Assembly (NCBI GenBank): GCA_018240465.1
Contig: JAFEFS010000070.1
Span: 1-55,092, forward strand
Source: Pseudomonadota bacterium
GTDB lineage: Bacteria; Pseudomonadota; Gammaproteobacteria; Xanthomonadales; Rhodanobacteraceae
Direction of reading: 5' to 3'
DNA: 55,092 bases
In this document: positions 6,426 to 15,083 of the stretch, piece by piece
How the letters are laid out: the number at the start of each line of letters is the position of its first letter
How positions within the stretch are numbered: position 1 is the first letter of the stretch
Made by a program: the position numbers and the translations under genes
Notes under the pieces: model-generated
Database searches by the model: none
Told to the model about the DNA's origin: nothing
Seen by the model: the letters and a program-made list of their open reading frames with translations, nothing else

Positions 6426-9392
6426 CTATTTGAACTGGTATTTTATTCCAAGATAGTAGCGCGGGCCGAACGCCGCATCTTCGTAAAAGCTGCCCGGAAT
6501 CGGCATGTACGAGCGCTTGAGGTAGCCGTTGAGATTGGAGCCCTGGAGGGAGAACGACAGCGCATCGTTGACCTTGTAGGTCATGCGGAAATCGAGCACA
6601 CCCGTATTCCCGACATAGCGGTTCTGCGAAGGGCCGGCCACGAACTTCTCGTAATATTGCGATCGATAGTTGTAGATTGCCTGCATCTCCAGGCGCTTGA
6701 GCGTATAGATCAGCGAAGCCGAGTACACCGTTTTCGAATACCCGAAGACGCTCGCTGGCTCGACGATGCGCGGTGTGACCGCACCGGTGACGGGATTGAC
6801 CAACTCACCCAGACGCAGATCCTCGGTCTTGAAGTCGGTCAGCGCGTAGTTGTAACCCAACTTGAAGGCCAAGCCGTCGAACGGGTGTGGCAGATAGGAG
6901 AGGCGGTGCACGGCTGACAGTTCGATGCCGGTCAGGTCGCTTTTCTTGTTGGTCGTGTCCATGACCACCACCGGCACGGTCACGGGGGTGCCGTTGATGA
7001 CGTAGGTTTCGTTCGACACGGACGAACGATAACCACCGTTGAATTGCTTGTAGTAGAGCGCTGCACTCAGCATCGAATCCGGATTCGGGTACCACTCGAA
7101 CGAGAAATCCGCATTCCACGACATCAGCGGCTTGATTGCCGGGTTGCCGTTGGCGGTGACGTTCTTGAGCGCATCCTGCAGCGATGGGAAGGAATTGGTC
7201 GGATCCACGGTGAACACGCGTCCCGCGCCGAGGTTGCTCCAGTCGGTGCGTGACATGGCGCGGTAAAGACCGAAGCGGAACAGTTTGTCCTCGGCGAGGT
7301 CGAACGCGACATTGAGGCTCGGCAGCGGTTCGGTGGACGACGCATTGAACGTCTGCTGGGTGACTTGGCCGCTCGGCTGCAACGAGATCGTTCCGTCCGG
7401 GTTGTTGATCACGTTGAGACCCGTGCGACCACCGATGGAGCGATCGCTGGTTTGAACCAGACGTACGCCGACATTGCCGGTCACCGGCAGGCCGAACAGT
7501 TCCGAAGAAAATTCCCCCATCAGATAGGCCGCGTTCGTGCGTTCGCGCACATCGGTCGTCGCCATCGGGTCGAAGCCGCCGGGAACCCTGCCGGTATCGT
7601 ACACGCCGGTCAAGGCTTTGTAGATGCACAAGGGATCGAACGTCGCCCAGCTCGTGATCGCGTTGCCGCTGTAGCCCGCGAAGAAATCGGTCTGGCGGAA
7701 GTCCTCGCGACAAGCCAGGTTGGCGGCACGAATCGTCGCCGCGTCGGTGTAGTTGAACGGGATCTTCTCGCTCTGCTGGGTGTAGATGGACTTGGACAGG
7801 CGTACGCCGAACTTCAGGGCGGTGAACGGGCCGCCCGCCGGAGTGTAGTTGGTATCCAGACGCCAGGCGCGAATGATGTTGTGGCGCGGATTGTCGGTGC
7901 GCGTGATGTTGATGGGACCGGCGAAATTGTCCGCATTACCGAGATCGAACCGCGGATCGACGACGATGGTGGGTGCGTCGGCCCCGTTGTAGGCATACGT
8001 GTAGTTGACGCGCTGACCATTGATGACACCCGCAACCGGGTTGCCATTGATGTCCTTGGCGTTCGAGAGCAAGGTAATCGAACGCGTCGTGTCCTGCCGG
8101 TAGTCGCGCGAATAGGCGAAATCGTTGTCGATCGTGAACGAATCGCTCGGACGCCAACGCAGTTTCAATCCGCCGCCCGAGTAACGCTCGTCACGTGTGT
8201 AGTAGGTCGGGTTCGCTTGAATCGTCGAGTTGCCCGCGGCGGAACGCAACACCCCGTTTGGATCGTACTGGAGACTGGTCAGGCCGCGGCGCGCCTCGGT
8301 GAAGTTGAGATCGGCCCGGCTTTCGTCGGTGCGCGGATGGCTCACCTGCCAGTCAAGGTTGGCCTCGAAGCGGTCGTTCAAGCGCCATTGCAACGCGCCG
8401 GTAAAGGTATTCATCTGCCGCTTGTCGACCAGTTGGCGATATTGGCGCGAGTTCGGTACCAGATAGTAGGGTGTGCCGGAATTCGCCTGTTGCGGCGTGA
8501 CTGCGGTGCAGTTCGACGTCGCCGAGCTCTTGATCGCGGCGTTGCACGCGTTCCAGGTCGAACTGCTCGAAATCAAATCGTCCGGGTTGGTTCCACCGTT
8601 GTTCTGGAGGCTCAAGGCAAGGCCGAGATCACCCGCCTCCCCCAGATGGAACTGATCGACGTAGCTTGCCGTACCGCGCCAGCCCGGCGTTCCGGACCCG
8701 TAGTACGGGGAATCGTCATTGCGCCGGTTCTGATAGCCGGCATAAATGGAAAGTGCCTGGAACTGGAGCCGCTGCTTGCCGAAGTCGAGTGGCTTGAGCG
8801 TTTCCAGTTCGACCGTGCCGGCGACGCCGCCTTCGATCAGATCCGCGCGCTGCGTCTTGTAAACGCGTACGGTGTTGACCATTTCGGCCGGGAACTTGTC
8901 GAAGTTGACCGAGCGGTTGCCGCTGCCGTTGGAGATTTCACGACCGTTGAACGACGACGCGGTCAGAAATGGTCCGAGACCGCGCACGAACAGTTCGGTG
9001 GCGCCGTTGTTCTCGCGATGCGAGCTCACGCCGGTGATCGTCTGGATCGCGTCGCCGATCGAGAGCGCCGGCAGGTCGCCGACATCCTTGGCCGAGAGCA
9101 CGTCGGAAATCACCGTGTCATTTCGCTTGTTTTCGATCGAACTCTGGATCGAGCTGCGAATGCCGGTGACGGTGATGGTCTCCATCGAAGTGGATTTGTC
9201 TTTGTCCGCCGCTGCGGATGTATGCGTACCCGCGGTTTCGGGTGGCGCTGTGGTCTCGGCGGACCGGGCTTGCTGCGTCGTGTCCTGCGCGACGACTTCG
9301 CTGACAACGCACGCCAAGCTGATGGCCAAGGCACGGCTGAGCACGGTACGGCGGATGGACGGCGCGGCAGCGCGTTCTACGTATTGCGGCAT
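6426..9392 (-). CDS. TonB-dependent outer-membrane receptor (probable alginate-oligosaccharide importer)
   Basis: A 988-residue protein. The start at 9392 (MPQYVERAAAPSIRRTVLSR) follows a strong GGGAGGGAG; frames starting further upstream would begin before the predicted transcription start. A hydrophobic signal region (ALAISLACVVSEVVAQ) is followed by a Thr/Ala-rich spacer. Then come a TonB-box-like METITVTGIRSSIQSSIENK, a plug domain (DVGDLPALSIGDAIQTITGV and FVRGLGPF), and a long barrel ending in aromatic YYLGIKYQFK. This sequence type is the carbohydrate-linked Xanthomonas/Caulobacter receptor, which works without SusD. It is divergent from the PL17 lyase and shares its operator region, so it should carry alginate oligomers into the periplasm using TonB/ExbBD energy. 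Substrate assignment is by context only. Confidence 0.9.
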   Translation of the reverse strand: MPQYVERAAAPSIRRTVLSRALAISLACVVSEVVAQDTTQQARSAETTAPPETAGTHTSAAADKDKSTSMETITVTGIRSSIQSSIENKRNDTVISDVLSAKDVGDLPALSIGDAIQTITGVSSHRENNGATELFVRGLGPFLTASSFNGREISNGSGNRSVNFDKFPAEMVNTVRVYKTQRADLIEGGVAGTVELETLKPLDFGKQRLQFQALSIYAGYQNRRNDDSPYYGSGTPGWRGTASYVDQFHLGEAGDLGLALSLQNNGGTNPDDLISSSSTWNACNAAIKSSATSNCTAVTPQQANSGTPYYLVPNSRQYRQLVDKRQMNTFTGALQWRLNDRFEANLDWQVSHPRTDESRADLNFTEARRGLTSLQYDPNGVLRSAAGNSTIQANPTYYTRDERYSGGGLKLRWRPSDSFTIDNDFAYSRDYRQDTTRSITLLSNAKDINGNPVAGVINGQRVNYTYAYNGADAPTIVVDPRFDLGNADNFAGPINITRTDNPRHNIIRAWRLDTNYTPAGGPFTALKFGVRLSKSIYTQQSEKIPFNYTDAATIRAANLACREDFRQTDFFAGYSGNAITSWATFDPLCIYKALTGVYDTGRVPGGFDPMATTDVRERTNAAYLMGEFSSELFGLPVTGNVGVRLVQTSDRSIGGRTGLNVINNPDGTISLQPSGQVTQQTFNASSTEPLPSLNVAFDLAEDKLFRFGLYRAMSRTDWSNLGAGRVFTVDPTNSFPSLQDALKNVTANGNPAIKPLMSWNADFSFEWYPNPDSMLSAALYYKQFNGGYRSSVSNETYVINGTPVTVPVVVMDTTNKKSDLTGIELSAVHRLSYLPHPFDGLAFKLGYNYALTDFKTEDLRLGELVNPVTGAVTPRIVEPASVFGYSKTVYSASLIYTLKRLEMQAIYNYRSQYYEKFVAGPSQNRYVGNTGVLDFRMTYKVNDALSFSLQGSNLNGYLKRSYMPIPGSFYEDAAFGPRYYLGIKYQFK

Positions 9393-9432
9393 GACTCCCT
9401 CCCAAATGGCCCGCTCGTTACGAGCCTGCTTC

Positions 9433-9463
9433 ATATCAAGACACACGTCCTTACCAATGTCAA
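9433..9463 (-). promoter_or_regulatory. Predicted leftward promoter of the TonB receptor-gntR unit
   Basis: On the minus strand TTGACA (9463-9458) is a perfect -35 box, followed after 17-19 bases by weak -10 matches (TTGATA/TGATAT, 9440-9433). The -35 lies exactly between two half-sites, TACCAAT at 9452-9458 and ATTGGTA at 9467-9473, so a bound repressor would cover it. Confidence 0.55.
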
Positions 9464-9571
9464 CATATTGGTATGTGAATATTACATACCTATAAACAAT
9501 ACCAATTTATAAATTTCTCGCCGAATATCGCAATTTATTGGTATATGACATTTTGCATATTGGTAAGCCAA
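9452..9571. promoter_or_regulatory. Operator cluster for the GntR regulator (five ATTGGTA half-sites)
   Basis: The half-site ATTGGTA, or its complement TACCAAT, occurs at 9452-9458 (-), 9467-9473 (+), 9500-9506 (-), 9537-9543 (+) and 9559-9565 (+). There are further perfect inverted repeats: GGTATGT-N7-ACATACC at 9470-9490 and TTGG-TAAG-CCAA at 9560-9571. The stretch is strikingly AT-rich against its GC-rich surroundings. From memory, the enterobacterial UxuR/ExuR consensus is a palindrome of ATTGGTAT/ATACCAAT, which fits the UxuR-like regulator encoded in this locus. The first pair overlaps the leftward -35 box, and the last copy ends just upstream of the rightward -35 box. Confidence 0.7.
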
Positions 9572-9576
9572 TCTGG

Positions 9577-9606
9577 TTGACAATCAAGCGCCAACTAGGG
9601 TTAGAT
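9577..9606 (+). promoter_or_regulatory. Predicted rightward promoter of the alginate catabolic operon
   Basis: TTGACA at 9577-9582 is a perfect -35 box. The -10 is weaker (GTTAGA at 9600 or TTAGAT at 9601, spacing 17-18). This would give a leader of about 25 bases before the ATG at 9638, with AGGGA in between. The operator half-site at 9559-9571 lies directly upstream. Confidence 0.45.
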
Positions 9607-9637
9607 GCATGCTGCACGCTCCATCCAGGGAAACAAC

Positions 9638-11890
9638 ATGGCTTTGCGCCTGCGCGTTGTACGGCTTTGGACCGGCCTTGGTCTGGCCGCAGTCGTCGTC
9701 GTCATGATGGCCGGAAGCAACACCGTACAGGCCGCTTCCACCGCGGCAACCGCGCCGGTACTGGTGCGGGCCGACGAATGGCAGCGCATGGCCAACGCCG
9801 AGCATCGCCCACCCCTGTTCGCGCATGAACTCGAACATACCGTGCGCCGAGTGCGCGCGGCGATGCAGGCCGGCATTCACGTGCCCGTACCGAAGGATCC
9901 CGGTGGTGGCGCCACGCATGAGCAGCACAAGCGCAACTACATCGCAATCAAGGATGCCGGCACGCTGTACCGCTTGACCGGAGACCGGGCCTATGCCGAC
10001 TTTGCGCGCGACCTGCTCCTTGCCTACGCCAAACTGTACCCGACGCTCGGCAAGCATCCGGCCAGCGGCGACCAATATCCCGGGCGGTTGTTCTGGCAGG
10101 TGCTCAACGACTCGGTCTGGCTGGTCTACGCGATCCAGGGTTACGACGCAATCCGCGACACGCTCTCGGTGCAGGATCGCCAAAACATCGACGACAACGT
10201 GTTCCGGCGCATGGCGCATTTCCTTTCCGACGAGTCGCCGCAGAATTTCGACCTGATCCACAACCATGCGACCTGGGCCGTGGCCGGTGTTGGCATGACC
10301 GGCTATGTGCTGCGCGATCGTGACCTCGTCGACAAGGCGCTGCTCGGTCTGCACAAGGACGGAAAAGCCGGCTTCCTGCGCCAGATCGACTTGCTGTTTT
10401 CGCCCGACGGTTACTACGAGGAAGGTCCTTACTACCAGCGCTACGCGTTGCAGCCGTTCGTAATCTTTGCCGCGGCAATCGAACGCAACGATCCGCAACG
10501 CAAAATCTTCGAGTACAAGGACGGGGTTCTGCTCAAGGCGGTCGATGCACTCGTGCAATCGAGCTATGCAGGCCTGTTGTTCCCGATCAACGATGCGCTG
10601 CTCGACAAGGGTCTGGACAGCGAAGAGATCGTCACCGGCGTCGACATCACCTACGCGCACACGCACGACGCGGGCCTGCTGTCGATCGCGCATCGCCAGA
10701 ACCGCGTGCTGCTGACGCCGGACGGTCTCGAGACCGCGCAGGCCGTGGCGGCAGGCAAGGAACAACCGTTCACGTTCCGCTCGATTCTGCTGCGCGATGG
10801 CCCCGATGGCACACGCGGCGGATTGGCGATCCTGCGCGAAGGCGGCGAGCGCGGCCAGGCGCTGGTCATGAAGAACACGATGCAGGGCATGGGGCACGGC
10901 CATTTCGACCGGCTCAATTGGCTGTTCTTCGACAATGGCCAGTGCATCGTCAGCGACTATGGTTCCGCACGCTTCCTCAACGTCGAGGCGAAGTCGGGCG
11001 GCATCTACCTGCCCGAGAACAAGAGTTGGGCCAAGACCACCGTCGCGCACAACACGCTCGTCGTCGACGAGCAAAGCCAGTTCGGCGCGAACTGGCAACG
11101 GGGTGAGGAACTCGCACCAACGAAGCTGCGCTTCGAACACAGCGAAGGCCTGCAGCTGGCCGGCGCGACCATGGAGGGTGCGTACCCTGGCGTGGTATTC
11201 AACCGCACGCTGGCCCTTGTCGACCTCGGTGACGGCAACCTGCCAGTCGTCGTCGACCTGCTGCACGCCACGAGCGACAAACCAGCGCGATTTGACCTGC
11301 CGCTGCACTTCAACGGGCACATCATCACTCAGGGCTTCGCGGCCGAACGTCATGTCGACACGCGCCCCGTGTTCGGCAAAGCCAACGGCTACCAACATCT
11401 GTGGGTTGATTCTGCCAGCGCCGCAACGAGCGAGCCGCGCTACCTGAGCTGGTTGTTGGACGGGCGCTTCTACACCTATCGCTTCGGCGCCAGCGTGCCG
11501 ACCCGCGCCTACATCGTGGAGAGCGGCGCCAATGACCCGAACTTCAATCTGCGCCGCGAACCCGCGTTGATCCTGCGCGCCGATGGCGCGCGTGAGGCGA
11601 CGTTCTTCGCCGTACTCGAGCCGCACGGCAAGTATGACGGTACCGCCGAGTTCGTCAGCGGAGCCGCGCCTCGCGTGCGCTCAATCGAGCAACTGCGCGG
11701 CGACGACGGCGACGTGATCGTGCTACACCTGGCAGGCGATCGCGAAGTGGCGGTCGCCATCGCCGACTCCGCCAGCGCTGGCGTCAACCACACGGTGGTC
11801 GGCAACGGCAGACGTTACGCGTGGCAGGGTGGTTCTGCGCGCATCCTCGCGCCCGTGGCGCAGGATGCACAGGCGCAAGCGAAGCACTGA
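9638..11890 (+). CDS. PL17-type exo-oligoalginate lyase (heparinase II/III fold)
   Basis: A 750-residue protein. The start at 9638 follows AGGGA and gives a good signal peptide (MALRLRVVRLWTGLGLAAVV to about Ala-33), so the enzyme is periplasmic. Residues ~50-350 form an alpha-barrel alginate-lyase domain and residues ~370-720 a beta-sheet heparinase II/III domain. Catalytic features are visible: Asn209-His210 in IHNHATWAV, Tyr266 in GYYEEGPYYQRY, and His420/His422 in GMGHGHFDRLNW. The Asn-to-Tyr spacing of 57 equals that of Asn201/Tyr258 in Saccharophagus Alg17C as I recall it. The reaction is exolytic beta-elimination releasing unsaturated monouronate, which becomes DEH. It heads the operon with transporter, reductase and kinase. 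A related heparinase-fold family acting on another uronan is the main alternative. Confidence 0.87.
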   Translation: MALRLRVVRLWTGLGLAAVVVVMMAGSNTVQAASTAATAPVLVRADEWQRMANAEHRPPLFAHELEHTVRRVRAAMQAGIHVPVPKDPGGGATHEQHKRNYIAIKDAGTLYRLTGDRAYADFARDLLLAYAKLYPTLGKHPASGDQYPGRLFWQVLNDSVWLVYAIQGYDAIRDTLSVQDRQNIDDNVFRRMAHFLSDESPQNFDLIHNHATWAVAGVGMTGYVLRDRDLVDKALLGLHKDGKAGFLRQIDLLFSPDGYYEEGPYYQRYALQPFVIFAAAIERNDPQRKIFEYKDGVLLKAVDALVQSSYAGLLFPINDALLDKGLDSEEIVTGVDITYAHTHDAGLLSIAHRQNRVLLTPDGLETAQAVAAGKEQPFTFRSILLRDGPDGTRGGLAILREGGERGQALVMKNTMQGMGHGHFDRLNWLFFDNGQCIVSDYGSARFLNVEAKSGGIYLPENKSWAKTTVAHNTLVVDEQSQFGANWQRGEELAPTKLRFEHSEGLQLAGATMEGAYPGVVFNRTLALVDLGDGNLPVVVDLLHATSDKPARFDLPLHFNGHIITQGFAAERHVDTRPVFGKANGYQHLWVDSASAATSEPRYLSWLLDGRFYTYRFGASVPTRAYIVESGANDPNFNLRREPALILRADGAREATFFAVLEPHGKYDGTAEFVSGAAPRVRSIEQLRGDDGDVIVLHLAGDREVAVAIADSASAGVNHTVVGNGRRYAWQGGSARILAPVAQDAQAQAKH

Positions 11891-11893
11891 GCG

Positions 11894-13147
11894 ATGAAAC
11901 CCTCGCCGCTGCGCTGGACCATTGCCGGGCTGATCGGCCTGGCCACGATCGTCAACTACATCGACCGCAACGCGCTTGCCGTGATGTGGCCGGAAATCGC
12001 GAAGGAAATCGGCGCGAACAAGGACGACTACGCGCTGCTCATCACCGTGTTCATGATCGCCTACGCGGCGGGCCAGTTGCTGTTCGGCAAGGTATTCGAC
12101 CGCATCGGCGTGCGTCGCGGCTTCATGCTGTCGATCTCGGCCTGGTCGCTGGCCATTGGCCTGCACGCGGTGACTGCGTCAATCGCCGCATTCTCCGCGG
12201 TGCGCGGCATGCTCGGCTTGAGCGAAGCGGGAGCATGGCCCGGCGCGGTCAAGGCCAACGCACAGTGGTTTCCCGAGCACGAACGCGCCTTCGCACAAGG
12301 CCTGTTCAACGCCGGCGCATCGCTCGGCGCGATCGTGTCGGCACCGCTGATCGCGTTGTTGTTCCTGAAGTTCGGCTGGCGCGGCACGTTCGCGCTCATC
12401 GCCGTGCTTGGCTTCCTTTGGCTGCTGCCGTGGTCGCTGATCTATCGTGTCGACGTCGATCGTGATCCCGCGACGCGCGACGCGCAGCCCGCCGACACCA
12501 CACCCCGACTGACGCTGAAGCAACTGATGGCCTACCGGCAGAGCTGGGGTATCGTGCTTGCGCGCCTTTTCCTCGATCCGGTCTGGTGGCTGTTCGTGTC
12601 TTGGCTGCCGATCTATCTCGCCGAGACCTTCCACTTCAACATCCTGCAAATCGGCCTGTTCTCGTGGGTTCCCTACGTCGGCGCGATGTTGGGCAGCCTG
12701 TTCGGCGGCTGGTGTTCCGGCTGGCTGATTGCCAACGGTCGCAGCGTCCACCAGGCACGCAAATGGACGATCACGTTCGGCGCGCTGCTCATGGTGCCGG
12801 GCTTGATCGCGGCAATGCATGCAGCAACGCCGACGTTCGCGGTGCTTGCGATTGCGCTCGTGCTGTTCGGTTTCCAGGTCGCGATCGGCAACGTTCAAAC
12901 CCTGCCCAGCGACGTGTTCCAGCAAGGTTCGGTCGGCTCGCTCGCCGGCGCCGGCGGCCTGGCCGCGGTGATCGGCACACTCGTGACGACCTGGCTCGTG
13001 CCGTCGATGACCGTGCATTCCTACACACCGGTCTTCGCACTCGCGGCCGCGCTGATCCCACTCGCGCTGATCGCGGTCTGGTGGGTCGCAGGCCCGATCC
13101 ACCGCGTCGGCGACGCGCCGGTACACGAAGAAGTTCCATCCACTTGA
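11894..13147 (+). CDS. MFS transporter, anion:cation symporter (hexuronate/DEH) type
   Basis: A 417-residue protein with about 12 membrane spans, starting 3 bp after the lyase stop, so it is translated from the same message. It has the major-facilitator loop motif FGKVFDRIGVRRGFML between helices 2 and 3. The N-terminal NYIDRNALAVMWPEIAKEIG is characteristic of the ACS/ExuT branch, which carries hexuronates, tartrate and similar organic anions with protons or sodium. GLSEAGAWPGAVKANAQWFP in helix 4 is equally typical. Within this operon the expected substrate is DEH or short unsaturated uronates made by the upstream lyase. The C-terminal tail is short and hydrophilic. Confidence 0.9.
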   Translation: MKPSPLRWTIAGLIGLATIVNYIDRNALAVMWPEIAKEIGANKDDYALLITVFMIAYAAGQLLFGKVFDRIGVRRGFMLSISAWSLAIGLHAVTASIAAFSAVRGMLGLSEAGAWPGAVKANAQWFPEHERAFAQGLFNAGASLGAIVSAPLIALLFLKFGWRGTFALIAVLGFLWLLPWSLIYRVDVDRDPATRDAQPADTTPRLTLKQLMAYRQSWGIVLARLFLDPVWWLFVSWLPIYLAETFHFNILQIGLFSWVPYVGAMLGSLFGGWCSGWLIANGRSVHQARKWTITFGALLMVPGLIAAMHAATPTFAVLAIALVLFGFQVAIGNVQTLPSDVFQQGSVGSLAGAGGLAAVIGTLVTTWLVPSMTVHSYTPVFALAAALIPLALIAVWWVAGPIHRVGDAPVHEEVPST

Positions 13148-13164
13148 TTCGAGGAGAGACGCAC

Positions 13165-13917
13165 ATGCAAGCGACGCAAAAAACGGCGATCGTCACCGGC
13201 GGTGGACGCGACATCGGCAGCGAGGTCGCGGTGAAGCTCGCCGCGACGGGCGCCCGCGTGTGCATCAACTACGCCCACGACGAAGCCGGCGCGCGACGCA
13301 CGCTCGAGCGGATCGAACATGCGGGCGGCCGCGCGATCGTGCATCGCGCCGATGTCACGCGCGCAAGTGAAGTCGAAGCGATGGTCGCGGCCACGCGCGC
13401 GGCATTCGGCGAGCGCATCGACATACTGGTCAATGTCGCGGGTGGTTTGATCGCGCGCAAGCAGCTCGCCGAGATCGACGAGGTGCATTTTCATCGCGTC
13501 ATGGATCTCAACATGACCTCGACATTTCTCGTCACGCGCGCGGTCGTGCCATACATGACGGCGGGTGCGGCGATCGTGAACTTCGCCTCCCAGGCGGGAC
13601 GCGACGGTGGCGGCCCGGGCTCGGCGATCTACGCGGCGGCAAAGGGCGCGGTCATGACCTTTACGCGCGCGATGGCGAAAGAGCTCGGCCCGCGCGGCAT
13701 CCGCGTCAACGCCTTGTGCTGCGGCATGATCGCGACACGCTTCCACGACGAATTCACCAAACCCGAAGTGCGCGCCGCGGTCGCCGCAGCAACGCCGTTG
13801 CGCCGCGAAGGCCGTGCCCAGGAGGCTGCCGACGCGGCGGTCTACCTCGCCTCCGACGCCGCGAGCTTCATCAACGGCGCGAACCTCGACGTCAACGGTG
13901 GCACGTTCCTTTCCTGA
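13165..13917 (+). CDS. SDR-family oxidoreductase, probable DEH reductase (DEH to KDG)
   Basis: A 250-residue protein with the start at 13165 after GAGGAGAG. It has the classical short-chain dehydrogenase features: the Rossmann motif VTGGGRDIGSEVA (TGxxxGxG variant) at residues ~10-20, NVAGG at ~90, catalytic Ser in NFASQAGRDGG, and the pair YAAAKGA (Tyr/Lys) near residue 155. The C-terminus ends INGANLDVNGGTFLS. The GGGRDIG loop is shared with the Sphingomonas DEH reductase A1-R, which converts 4-deoxy-L-erythro-5-hexoseulose uronate to 2-keto-3-deoxygluconate with NADPH or NADH. Position between importer and KDG kinase supports that reaction. Cofactor preference cannot be read with confidence. 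Generic 3-oxoacyl-ACP reductase is the fold-level alternative. Confidence 0.85.
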   Translation: MQATQKTAIVTGGGRDIGSEVAVKLAATGARVCINYAHDEAGARRTLERIEHAGGRAIVHRADVTRASEVEAMVAATRAAFGERIDILVNVAGGLIARKQLAEIDEVHFHRVMDLNMTSTFLVTRAVVPYMTAGAAIVNFASQAGRDGGGPGSAIYAAAKGAVMTFTRAMAKELGPRGIRVNALCCGMIATRFHDEFTKPEVRAAVAAATPLRREGRAQEAADAAVYLASDAASFINGANLDVNGGTFLS

Positions 13918-13930
13918 GCGGGGCACCGGC

Positions 13931-15043
13931 ATGACCGCACCATCGGACCCTGCATTCCCGACCGCCGCCTCGGACCAGCGCTGGGATTGCGTCGCGCTCG
14001 GCGAAGTGATGCTGCGTTTCGATCCAGGCGAGGACCGCATCCGCACCGCGCGCACGTTTCGCGTGTTCGAAGGCGGCGGCGAATACAACGTCGCGCGCGG
14101 GCTGCGCAAGACCTTCGGTCACAGCGCCACCGTACTCACCGCCCTGCCGCACAACGAGCTCGGCCTGCTCGCCGCCGATCTGATCATGCAGGGTGGCGTC
14201 GATACGAGTCATGTCGTCTGGCGCACCCACGACGGTGTCGGTCGCACCACGCGCATGGGCCTGAACTTCACCGAGCGCGGGTTCGGCGTGCGCGGAGCGC
14301 TCGGTCTGTCCGACCGCGCAAATTCCGCTGCCTCGCAACTGCGCGCGGATGAGTTCGACTGGCAGCACATCTTCGTCCACGAAGGCGCGCGCTGGCTGCA
14401 CACCGGCGGCATCTTCGCCGCACTCTCCGAATCCACGGCGCAGACCGCGATCGCTGCGGTGTGCGCCGCACGTCAAGCGGGCGTCGTCGTTTCGTTCGAT
14501 CTCAACTACCGCGCGAGCCTGTGGCACGCGCACCCGGACGCCAACGCCGCACGTCGTGTCTGTCACACGATCGCAGCCGAGTGCGATCTGCTCGTCGCCG
14601 ACGATTTTGCGCTGGCCACGTGTCTTGGTATCGGCGCCGAGGCAGCCGTGCCGCGCACGGGTCCGATGGATCCCGCGCCCGCGACGGTGGCCGCGCAGCT
14701 CGCCCTCCGCACATTCCCTCAGCTCAAGGCCGTCGCGTTCACGTTGCGCGATGCGTACTCGGCCTCGCGCAACGCGTGGGCCGGCTTCCTGTTGACGCGA
14801 GCGGGCCTGCACGCCTCGCGTGAGCGCGGCGATCTCGATGTACTCGATCGCGTCGGCTGCGGCGACGCATTTCTCGCCGGCCTGATCCACGGCTTTCTCG
14901 CCGGCGCCGACGTGCAGCAAGCACTCGACCTGGGAGCCGCGCACGGTGCCTGGGCCATGACGACACCCGGCGACAACGCCAGCGCTTCGGCCGAGGAAAT
15001 CGACGCCCTCGCCCACGGCGCCGCGGCTACGGTGCGGCGCTGA
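13931..15043 (+). CDS. kdgK: 2-keto-3-deoxygluconate kinase (PfkB family)
   Basis: A 370-residue ribokinase-fold protein starting 13 bp after the SDR stop. The N-terminus CVALGEVMLRFDPGEDRI followed by FRVFEGGGEYNVARGLRKTF is the KdgK substrate-binding layout. The C-terminal ATP/catalytic motif is DRVGCGDAFLAGLIHG, with Cys replacing Ala in the usual GAGD; the catalytic Asp is kept. It phosphorylates KDG to KDPG, the entry to the Entner-Doudoroff aldolase. It is somewhat longer than E. coli KdgK (~310 residues) because of an insert around residues 235-260 (GIGAEAAVPRTGPMDPAPAT). No KDPG aldolase gene follows, so eda must be elsewhere. Confidence 0.88.
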   Translation: MTAPSDPAFPTAASDQRWDCVALGEVMLRFDPGEDRIRTARTFRVFEGGGEYNVARGLRKTFGHSATVLTALPHNELGLLAADLIMQGGVDTSHVVWRTHDGVGRTTRMGLNFTERGFGVRGALGLSDRANSAASQLRADEFDWQHIFVHEGARWLHTGGIFAALSESTAQTAIAAVCAARQAGVVVSFDLNYRASLWHAHPDANAARRVCHTIAAECDLLVADDFALATCLGIGAEAAVPRTGPMDPAPATVAAQLALRTFPQLKAVAFTLRDAYSASRNAWAGFLLTRAGLHASRERGDLDVLDRVGCGDAFLAGLIHGFLAGADVQQALDLGAAHGAWAMTTPGDNASASAEEIDALAHGAAATVRR

Positions 15044-15083
15044 TCGTGCCGGCACATGGTTTCATCACCAGCGGAGAGACGGT

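Noticed and set aside
7365..9512. Very long open frame antisense to the alginate TonB receptor
   Set aside because: Its composition is Arg/Gly/Val-rich with no family motif, and it exactly mirrors a well-supported receptor gene. It is a by-product of high GC.
9605..9637. Upstream ATG as start of the PL17 lyase
   Set aside because: It would lie almost on the predicted transcription start and lacks a ribosome-binding site; the ATG at 9638 has AGGGA and a proper signal peptide.
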